Made by a program: the position numbers and the translations under genes
Notes under the pieces: model-generated
Seen by the model: the letters and a program-made list of their open reading frames with translations, nothing else
Databases searched by the model: none
Told to the model about the DNA's origin: nothing
Source: Diplodia intermedia
Taxonomy: Eukaryota; Ascomycota; Dothideomycetes; Botryosphaeriales; Botryosphaeriaceae
Length of the DNA: 64,000 bases
Assembly: GCA_021495925.1 (NCBI GenBank)
Contig: JAKEKT010000038.1
Location: forward strand, 186,001 to 250,000
Direction of reading: 5' to 3'
Part shown: positions 53,617-61,900 of the stretch, piece after piece
Layout of the letters: the number at the start of each line of letters is the position of its first letter
How positions within the stretch are numbered: position 1 is the first letter of the stretch

Positions 53617-55661
53617 ATGGAAGTCGCAGGTCTTGTGTTTGGCGTTGTGCCAATTTTGTTCGAAATCCTTAAATCGTTCGGATGGGCAAGCAGGAAACTG
53701 GACAGCTTCAGGGCGTATCATGAAGTCATCGAAGAGCTGCAGCTGGACTTCCGTCTGGAGGAGCATGCGTTTCGCAGCGAATGCCGGATTCTGCTGGAGT
53801 CGGTCGTGGATGACAGAGAAGAGCTCCTGAACGTGCTGCAGCATCCAAATGACGCATCCTGGGGCCGTCGCGACCTGCAGAGTGTTGATGACAGACTGAG
53901 GGTGTTGGTGGGCGATGATTATGCGATATGCGAAGAAGTTGTAGTGAAGATTCGGGACATGCTCCGCGACACGCTAAAAGACCTGGCCGAACTTGGAAGG
54001 GTTTCAGAGACTGCTGGGGTAGGTGGTTCATCCCCAGAATTGGTTGCCGCTTGGTCTGACATTCCTTCCATTCACCAGAGCAACCACTCCACGACGAACC
54101 CCCTTCACAATGTGCGTAGTGCCTTCGAGGTCACAGTCAAAGAAAGCCGATACAGGAGATGTCTTCAGGGTCTCAACATTTGGAACGCCAAATTCCGCAC
54201 CTTTCGCAAGCAGAAGTGTGCACTGCATAGCCCACGCCACTTTTCTTCGCAAACAATCACGTCCAGGCGCGTGCCACCAAAATACGCGAGGATCCGCGAG
54301 GCCTCCAGAACTCTACACGGGTCTCTAGAAGATGCCTGGTCATGTTCGAATGCGTCCCACCAAGCCCACCAGGCCAAACTTCTCCTTCATGCCAAGGAAG
54401 ACTTCGGTAAAGTTCGCCTTGACATGGCTATCTCTTGCAGAAGGAAGGACGGTCAGATAAGCCCAAAGTGAGTATCGTGTTTTCTGTTTGTCGAAAAACA
54501 TGTGCCAAGACTTTTACCTAACGAGATCGCAGGGAATCTGACTCCCCTATATGGCTGGACGTACAGTCGGTTACCACAAAAGACCATTCCCTGGACTCCG
54601 CATCCTTTTCAACTCCGCTAATGGCCGGGCTATCCTCTTCGCTGCAGCCGCGGCTGGATGACCTCATGTCGCCACCGCCTCCTCCGGAAACCACGTCTCG
54701 TCGCACGAAGATTACACGGAAATTGAAACGCGTACGATTTGATGATGATCCCAGAGATGGGGCCGCTCAACCATCGACTTCAAAAGGTGTAAGAATTGAT
54801 GAGCCTATCGCTGATTCCGGTGATCAATGCCATTCAATGACGAATCTCCGAGACACCAAGAGTTTCTGTTGCCATCTCAACCAGTCATGCACGTCACAAG
54901 CTGGCTGCCAAGCGGTTTGTCTTGGCTTTCTAGAAAGTCACAGAGACTTCAGGTTCATCTTCTACGACGCCGGCAAAAATGCTATGATGCAGCAAGGCCA
55001 GCAAAGCAACGGCAAAGAAATCATTCAACTGAACACCAAGATTGACATCCTCCCAAAGCTTCAACGGCTTGTACTCGCCCACAAGCTGGCATCAACCGTA
55101 CTACAGTACTACTTGACCCCCTGGCTGCTCGAAGATTGGAGACTTCAAGACATCTCATACTTCGGTCACACCACCGGCGCATCTATGGAAGATATAGTGC
55201 GAGATATGGAGACGCTTCATCTAAGCACAACGTTTCCGAAGAGAATTCCCAACCCAAGCGCGACGAGTGCATCCGCTTCTGCCGGAAACATCAATCCTGG
55301 GGATGGCGAAACTACACGCACCGTCCAGCCTCTCTACCGATACACGTACGGTATCCGGAACATGACTCTCGCAAAGCTCGGTCTGGCGCTTCTGGAAATT
55401 GGCCACAAGAAGGACATCAGCAGCTTTGATCTGGGCTCATGGCAGCATGATGTCATCAGCGCACGAATACTTGCTGATGGCTCTTACACGGACCTTGGCC
55501 CACGCTACCAAAGGATTGTACGGAAGTGCATCGAGTGCAATTTCTCTGCTGAAGATGACCTGGATGCTGAAGACCTGCGAAACGCTGTATACACCAACGT
55601 CATTTGTGAGCTTGAGAGCCTAATCACTGCGCACAAAAGGCTATTGGATGCGATTCAGTAA
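53617..55661 (+). CDS. DUF7580-type fungal protein
   Basis: Two exons (53617-54467 and 54533-55661) give 659 residues. The N-terminus MEVAGLVFGVVPILFEILKS, followed by LDSFRAYHEVIEELQLDFRLEEHAF, is the typical start of large fungal families that combine a helical N-terminal region with a C-terminal DUF7580. The C-terminal part fits that domain: LVLAHKLASTVLQYYLTPWL, then YRYTYGIRNMTLAKLGLALL, ending in ISCELESL-type helices (YTNVICELESLITAHKRLL). The middle is basic and disordered (PPPPPETTSRRTKITRKLKR). The function of DUF7580 is not established; many members occur in lineage-specific, heterokaryon-incompatibility-like or signalling contexts, which is only a suggestion here. The intron has a GTGAGT donor and CTAAC branch site. 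Its partner gene is the divergent zinc-finger gene. Confidence 0.82.
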
Positions 55662-56051
55662 GTTACGAGGTCGGTTTCAATGAGGTTGGGCTCAGTAAAT
55701 CTGCCGCGAAGAATTTGGGATTCAAGTAGGTATCTGGACGCATATGTTCGACAATCATGACCTTCACGGCTCCCTTCAACCCTCTATATGCTGTTCTACA
55801 TCAATAATACCAACTTTGTGCCAAGTTCCCAAGAGGAGAAGCGCGGAGCGGTCAAACAACAAAGGATGCCTTCATCATATCACTTGGCGAAAATGTAGAC
55901 GAATAAAAGAACTCCCCATTGCGGCACCATCTCCCAAACAAAGAACATCGCACAACCACCTTCCATCCATCTCCGCTACAGCATTCTCCAACCATCTCAC
56001 CAACGACCCATCCCGAACCTCTCACCACAACAGCAACCACCACCATCAACC
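55662..56051. other. Short intergenic region
   Basis: This 390-bp gap becomes strongly C-rich toward its right end, continuous with the skewed start of the next gene. No separate feature is supported. Confidence 0.45.
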
Positions 56052-56966
56052 ATGCCGACACCAAACCCCCGCAACCCCTTCTTACGCCAGACCACCACAA
56101 CCACCAAACCCTCCCCCCTCTCCCCCATCTCTCCCACCACCACAAAGCCCCCCCTCCACCTCCACCTCCACACCACCACCACGCCAACCCCACCACCACC
56201 ACCCCCCACCAACCCGCGCCAGCCCCACCCCACCATCCTCCACAACCACGCCGGCCACCCCCTCCCCCCCCGCCTCGGCACCCACCCCTCCATCACCCTC
56301 CGCCGCTCCCCCTCAACGGGCTTCGCCGCCCTCGTCACGACGCCCCTCGCCGTCAAGGTCGCCTACCTGCGCTGGCGCATCCAGCAATGGCACCGGCAAC
56401 GGGCGGCGCACGCGCGGCGCGGGGACGCGGCCGAGTACGGCGAGAGGCTGGCGCGGAACATTCGGGAGGATGAGGCGTCGGTGAGGGAGGCGGTGGCGGC
56501 GGGGGAGCGGGGGGAGGAGGTGGAGGTTGTGCGGGAGGGGTGGAGGGAGGTTTTGGGGAGGGGTGCGAGGGGTGGGAGGGAGGGGATGGGGAGGAGGGAG
56601 GCGTTGGAGGCGCAGGCCGGGTACCTCGGGGCGTGTGTGGAGGGGTATCTGCAGCGGTTGGCGGAGACGGGGGAGGGGGGGAGGATGCGGCTGGTTTTTT
56701 CGGATTTGGCGGAGCAGGATAGGCGGGGGAGGGAGGAGGTGTTGAGGAGGATTGAGGAGGGCGAGGGGGAGGAGGCGGAGGATGGGGTGGTGGAGAAAGG
56801 GCGGGCGGAGAGGGCTGGGGTTAGGGAGGATAGGATGAGGACGTTGCGGCCGAGGAAGGGGGGGAGGGTGGTGAAGAAGGCGGAAAAGAAACGCGTTGCG
56901 AGGCGTGTTCGGAGACCTGCTCGGACTGTGCGGTCGAAGGGGAAGCTAGCTAGTATAGCGGAATAA
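56052..56966 (+). CDS. Basic hypothetical protein with split base skew
   Basis: A single frame gives 304 residues from MPTPNPRNPFLRQ. The first 75 residues are Pro/Thr/His-rich and very low in complexity. A short hydrophobic-basic segment follows (GFAALVTTPLAVKVAYLRWR). The rest is charged helix (EYGERLARNIREDEASVREAV, AGYLGACVEGYLQRLAETG, DLAEQDRRGREEVLRRIEEG), ending in a Lys/Arg-rich tail. The coding strand is almost free of G before about 56260 and very G-rich after about 56470. No family is recognised. The helical second half with biased but protein-like residues makes expression likely, though the first part might be 5' UTR. Confidence 0.55.
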   Translation: MPTPNPRNPFLRQTTTTTKPSPLSPISPTTTKPPLHLHLHTTTTPTPPPPPPTNPRQPHPTILHNHAGHPLPPRLGTHPSITLRRSPSTGFAALVTTPLAVKVAYLRWRIQQWHRQRAAHARRGDAAEYGERLARNIREDEASVREAVAAGERGEEVEVVREGWREVLGRGARGGREGMGRREALEAQAGYLGACVEGYLQRLAETGEGGRMRLVFSDLAEQDRRGREEVLRRIEEGEGEEAEDGVVEKGRAERAGVREDRMRTLRPRKGGRVVKKAEKKRVARRVRRPARTVRSKGKLASIAE

Positions 56967-57485
56967 AGACTCCATTATGGATGGGTATTTGCTCTCTTTA
57001 TTCATTCGGAGCTCGTCTATTATACACTATTATACACGTGTATGGGAACTTGAAGTGTCGGACTAACAGGGCGGGTGGGTGGCAGTCAACTCCATGTAGA
57101 CTCGACCTCTCGACCGACCAGAAAAAAAAAACAAAGAAACAAAAGGCAAAACTGAAGCTGCTGCCGCAGGGAATTGAACCCAGGTCTGACAGTACCGCGG
57201 CTAGCTACATGGGCGAGACCCCGCAAGATTCCCTAAGCCTGCCATATGTGCAGTGGCGCTACAGAACGGAGACACGAGGGGCCATCTCCGTTTTTCGTTA
57301 TCCGTACGCTTTAACCCTCAAGCGTTGCCTAGGAATCGTGGGCGGTAAACCATTGAACCACGTAGCCGTCATTAGCTGGATAGCAAGGGAAGTGGCGGAC
57401 TGGATCTATATACCCCACTATTATTCCGTCACCATGCCAACCAATCAAACTCACCCACCGCTCTGATCTTCCAATGCTTCCGGTA
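56967..57485. other. Intergenic region with Pol III-like signals
   Basis: This 519-bp gap contains the A-box/B-box/T-run arrangement described separately. No protein-coding frame is supported. Confidence 0.4.
57121..57360 (-). ncRNA. Candidate Pol III transcript (tRNA-like element)
   Basis: On the minus strand, TGGTTCAATGG at 57360-57350 matches the A-box pattern TRGYNNANNGG. GGTTCAATTCC at 57180-57170 matches the B-box pattern GGTTCRANYCC. A run of ten T on that strand lies at 57131-57122, a typical Pol III stop. The boxes are 180 bp apart, too far for a normal tRNA without a long intron, and I could not pair a full cloverleaf. It may be a decayed tRNA gene, a tRNA-derived short element or a chance match. 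Confidence 0.25.
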
Positions 57486-59060
57486 TCAGTAAACCCAAGG
57501 CAAGATCCTCCACCTCACCATCTTCTTGTACTTCTCCCAGTCCTCGCCGTACTTCTTCGCGCACATGGCATCGTCCCTCCGCTCGCGATGCATCAGCAAG
57601 ATGGCAAAGTACAGCACGTAAAAGTACGTGAACAACGCGCCCCAGCCCCGCGCCTCACCCTGCACGACCTCGCGCCCGTCCAGCATCTTGTGCACATGGC
57701 CCGCCGTCGCCGACGCCGCGGCGCCGCCAGCCGGCAAGACGGCATAGCCGGCCAGACCGGTCGGCATGCTGAAGGGCGACGCCTGCAGCCAATCGCCGAA
57801 GTAGTTGATGTGCCTCGACACGCCCCACCAGCCGTCGGTCAGCAGCCTCGTGCCGCGCTTCGTCTGGATGTACGAGAGGCGCCTGACGCTCGGGTCGTCG
57901 GGGCGGGTGCGGAACACGTTCTTCTGGGCGTTGGCGGCGCGGAAGACGTACAGGCCGGCGGCGAAGACGGCGGCGACGGCGGCGAGGCCGGCGGGGCCCA
58001 GGCTGACGGGGTGGGCGGCGAGGTAGCGGCACTGGGTCGAGTACAGGAACGGCACCCACACGAGGTCGCCGAAGCACAGCATGAAGCCGAAGCCGTCGGT
58101 GGTGATGTCCATCATGGTCAGCACGCCCGCCTCGCTGTACTGGCCCGCCAGCACGTACCAGCCCTGCACGCACGCGGTGAAGACGATGCTGTCGCTCACG
58201 CGGCCGTAGTTGCGGTGCTGCTGCGCGACGTAGGCGAGGTCGAGCAGCAGCCAGCCCGTCAGCCCCGGCCGCATCTCGCACCACGTCTTGATGTCGATGG
58301 GCAGGTTGAGCAGGGGGACGGTCGTGCGCGGGTTGAGTTCGCGCCCGATGTAGAAGTCGTAGATGGGGTTGCCGGTGGCGCCGCCCGCCGCGAGCTCGCG
58401 CATGGCGTCGTTGGGGTAGGTGGCGGGCACGCTGAAGCTGTGCAGGTAGACGGCGAGGGAGAGGGCGTAGGCGATGAGGATGTTGGCGGTGAGCAGCTGC
58501 AGGTAGTTGTCGGCAATGTAGGTCCAGACGATGAAGTTGGCGCCTTGGAAGTAGGTTCCGATGGCGCACGCGGCTAGCTGGACTATCGAGGTCGAGAATG
58601 CTGGATCGGAGAGGTGAGCAAGGGCTTGGTCAAGGGTAGGCGGCTGTCGTGCGTACCGTTGAGACGATACTTGAGCGGGCGGTCATGGTGGACCAGCTTC
58701 GTGCCATAGACTTCTTGTCCAGGAAGAAGCTTGTCGAGGACAAGGCTCAAGGCATAATAGCCAAGTACCACGCCCGTCACCTTCCAGCTGAAAAGACCCC
58801 AGACACCGTCGCTGGGCCAGCCGATCTCGGACCGCAGCTGCTCCCAGGCGAGGGACTGAGGGCTGAGGAGCGAAGGTACAGGGCAGCCGGTCACGTCATT
58901 GCAGCCAAAGGCAAAGACATACAGAAGGACTGGGAGACCGACAACGATGGCGCTGGCGCCAAGGCTGGAAGAGGCGCATCAGCTAGGGGCGGATGATATG
59001 TCTGGAAGCGAAGACTTACGGGCCGCCAAACTCGTACTCTGGCTTAGCGTGAGAGGTCAT
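57486..59060 (-). CDS. ERG24: Sterol C-14 reductase (ERG24)
   Basis: Three exons (59020-59060, 58657-58964 and 57486-58600) give 487 residues. The enzyme reduces the C14-C15 double bond during ergosterol synthesis in the ER. The N-terminus is MTSHAKPEYEFGGP. Junctions rebuild GGPLGASAIV and LKYRLNAFSTSIVQ, both family-like. Family signatures are LLTDGWWGVSRHINYFGDW and the C-terminal MCAKKYGEDWEKYKKMV with RWRILPWVY. FIVWTYIADNYLQLLTANIL and WCEMRPGLTGWLLLDL are also typical. Eight to nine membrane spans are expected. The related C-24(28) reductase ERG4 shares the C-terminal motifs, but the overall blocks fit the C-14 enzyme better. A fungicide-target role for this family is known (morpholines). 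Confidence 0.93.
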
Positions 59061-59935
59061 GTTTCATGGCAGTGGCTATGTGTTGGAGACCTGTCGAGTA
59101 TTTGAAGGCCAGCATGGGTTGCGGAGGTCGTCAATGGCACGACGCGGAATTTCTGTTTCCGAAGAGCGCGGAAGGGGCACGACGGCAACCGTGCTGAAGG
59201 ATGGATTCGCTAAATGGGATTAGGTGCAGATGCGGATAGCTGCTGTGATTGCGAGCTTTTGATTGGCCGTCATCGAAGCGAAACTGTTTGAATGTCAGCA
59301 AGGAGCAGCACTGTGTCGGTTCAGTTTTTTGACCCGTTATACTTGAAAACCTGCTCCAGAGTTTGTGACAGCTGGAAGAAAGGAGGCAGCGACGTTAGCT
59401 TTTGCTTTGGATCACATCGGCCCGGCCCGACATGCTCCGATCCAGCGGCCCACAAGCGACAAGCAAAAATGCGGAGGAACACCAAGACATCAACCCACTC
59501 AACATGCCGCATCATACCCCAGAATCACCCAACCGGACTGTTGGCTTCGGCTTCATCCCTGCTGCTTTTAGCGACGATGATAGAGCAGTCAAACACCAAA
59601 GTTGAATGTGCAGCAAATCGGGGGATTAATTGACGACCGAAACACCAAATGCTCTGGGATCCTCGCAAGATGAACATCTGCCATGGCCCATCCCACCGCT
59701 GGAACAGAAACTCATGGCCATACTAGAGTTACGGCTTCATGTTTGGAGCTGCTCTGACCCTGACCAGTGATGCCCATCACTTTTGTCGAGAAGCGATTTT
59801 CGACGAAAGCCGAGATGGATCCCGACCTTTGCAAAAGAACCTTGTTATCGACACCGGCCACCTGGACAGGCACACGGCGGGTGACAAAGAAAATCGCCTA
59901 CTCGCATCTGCCTCGGAAATAAATTTACATGGGGT

Positions 59936-60016
59936 AGGCAGTTGAATACAAGATCTGGACGTAAGTGTACGCATTCAAACCTTATATTCATGTCCGGATC
60001 TTGTATTCAACTGCCT
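59936..60016. repeat. Inverted repeat with 25-nt arms
   Basis: The left arm 59936-59960 and right arm 59992-60016 are reverse complements with a single mismatch, around a 31-nt loop. The arms contain TTGAATACAAGATC. No coding sequence is affected. Confidence 0.9.
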
Positions 60017-60552
60017 GTGAATATGATTTGGACTTTTTGCTCTGCCCAATCAAAGGTTCAGATACAGAAATGTGTTTCACTGTTCGCCGTTGGAGGCGAC
60101 AGCTACGGTCACGCATTGCAGTTACCCGGAAATCTCGCCTTGCTCTCACGGAACGCTTATCACTGGCGAAGAAACCAGCAAAGCCTGCCCACGACCTATA
60201 TACCTTCACTACCTCTCCACCATCCTCATGCTCGGCAATTCACTTTTATCGTTCTAGAACCACTCGCGGCGCACCTCCAGACACGCTACGGCCGGACGAA
60301 CGATCACGCGCGCTTGGAGTAGTGCTTCGCCCACGAAGGCTTCGGCATCTGGACGTGATGGCATGCGCTGGACGCCGTCCTGCGGGCGAGAACTGGGGAG
60401 ATTTTCGCCATGCTGGACTTACAGGCGGATGCGGATCACCCCGGGACTAGTGGCGAAGCGTTCTCGACCGCCATGGGCACTGCCGAGGACACGGCGCCGG
60501 CGCCGGACGCGTTGGCCGAGTCAAAGCTTCACCCCGAGCTTATCGAGCGGGA

Positions 60553-60613
60553 AGAACCGGTGTGTAGCAGTGGTGAAGGACCGGTGTGTAGCAGTGGTAA
60601 AGGACCGGCGTGT
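60553..60613 (+). repeat. 24-bp tandem repeat, about 2.5 copies
   Basis: Units at 60553-60576 and 60577-60600 differ at two or three bases, and a third, partial unit begins at 60601. If translated in the +2 direction of the 60410 frame they give PVCSSGEG/PVCSSGKG-type octapeptides. Confidence 0.85.
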
Positions 60614-61809
60614 CTGCAGAGGCTGGTACGGGAGAGGTTTGTGAGGCAACGGACGCTGTATCGCCATGTTTTGTTCACGCCAAGGCAACGGACGGCTCGG
60701 GAGCTGGCACGAGCCGAAAAGAAGCAGCAAAGAAAAGAAAAAAAAGGAAGACGTACAACTGCCGGGGTCTCCCCTCCCAATCGCCGGGTACTTGGGACGG
60801 GATGCCCTACTTTGTCCCTTTCGATCACGCGGAGGTTTTTCGCTATCCGTGTTGGGATGGTTAGCCGCGCGCTAGGGACTTAAGGTTAGTGGTTCAACTA
60901 CATTAACCCCTTTCTTTAACGCGCGTCGCCAGGGTCCAAATGCCAAGACGCCGCTACCTCTATAGTGGCTTACACCCCTCCCCCCCTGAAAGATATACTC
61001 TTTGCCATCTACGCCTTCTTCATTCTGCACCGTCTACATGCACGCAGCATTGATGACAAGCAATACTACTGTTTGGTGTTGGTGTTACTGAAGTTGCTCT
61101 TCAGCTCCCCTATTCATACTTGGCGCTCTCGAGAGCAGCTGGTCGAGACTCCCTCTCTGCCAACAGCGCTTTGGACCTGCATATAGCGCTCTACACGATA
61201 GGCGCCGGCAAGGCAGAGGATGTGAGAAGAAGTGTTGGCGGAGAGAGGATCGAGACCATCTGCTCGGAATCATCCATTCGGCCCGTGGCCACAACGCTTG
61301 GCGTCAACCCTTCCCTTCCCTATTGCAGCCGAGGCGCCTTCTCTTCTCCGTCTGATTCGCTTGTTTCCATTCTGTTCTACCGCTTCCAGACCCCATCCTG
61401 CCGGATTTAGCTTCTGGCCACTCAGCTCTGCCACATCCAAGCCACTCCGCTGCCAGGTACCGCATGATGGCGCCACTCTGCCGGCTCAAGAGCCGTGGCT
61501 GGACGTAGCCGCGCCAAGCTCGGCCGCTCCGCTCCGAAGCAGGGGATCCCTATCGTTTTGCCAAGCCGTTTCTGGCGTGGAGAGTACCGACTCGCGAGCT
61601 ACTCGTCGCCACAGCAATCTCCACACCAGCGCTGCCCGGAAACTCCCATTCAGCTTCTCGGGTCTCGATCGGCTTTGGACCTCTAGCACTGAGGAACTAT
61701 GCGCTGTCCGCAGCAAGCGTTGGCAACGGCAAGCATCCAGTGTAGCAAACGACTTCAGCTGTGGCTTTTCGGCGGTCAGATGGTGTAGTGCACTTCTCTG
61801 CTGTGTTGC

Positions 61810-61815
61810 TATAAG
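61810..61815 (+). promoter_or_regulatory. TATA-like box of the secreted-protein gene
   Basis: TATAAG lies 91 bp upstream of the ATG at 61901, a usual fungal distance. This is inference from position. Confidence 0.4.
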
Positions 61816-61900
61816 AATCGGCGCGGCCTTTGCTGTTTGTCTCTCACCATCGCCTGCTTCAGTCGTCTACAGTCGCTCATCGTTCGGTCTGCTCCTCGCA

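Larger units (their letters stand above)
59061..61900. other. Long region without a supported gene (2.8 kb)
   Basis: Open frames of 60-160 codons overlap on both strands. The best, plus 60410-60883, encodes a Glu/Arg-rich peptide that includes the short tandem repeat and lacks a recognisable domain. The region contains a hairpin-forming inverted repeat (59936-60016), a 24-bp tandem repeat (60553-60613) and the promoter of the next gene on its right end. Some pieces may be remnants of a lost gene. Confidence 0.4.

Noticed and set aside
57474..58577. 367-codon plus-strand open frame
   Set aside because: It is antisense to ERG24 and has no recognisable content.
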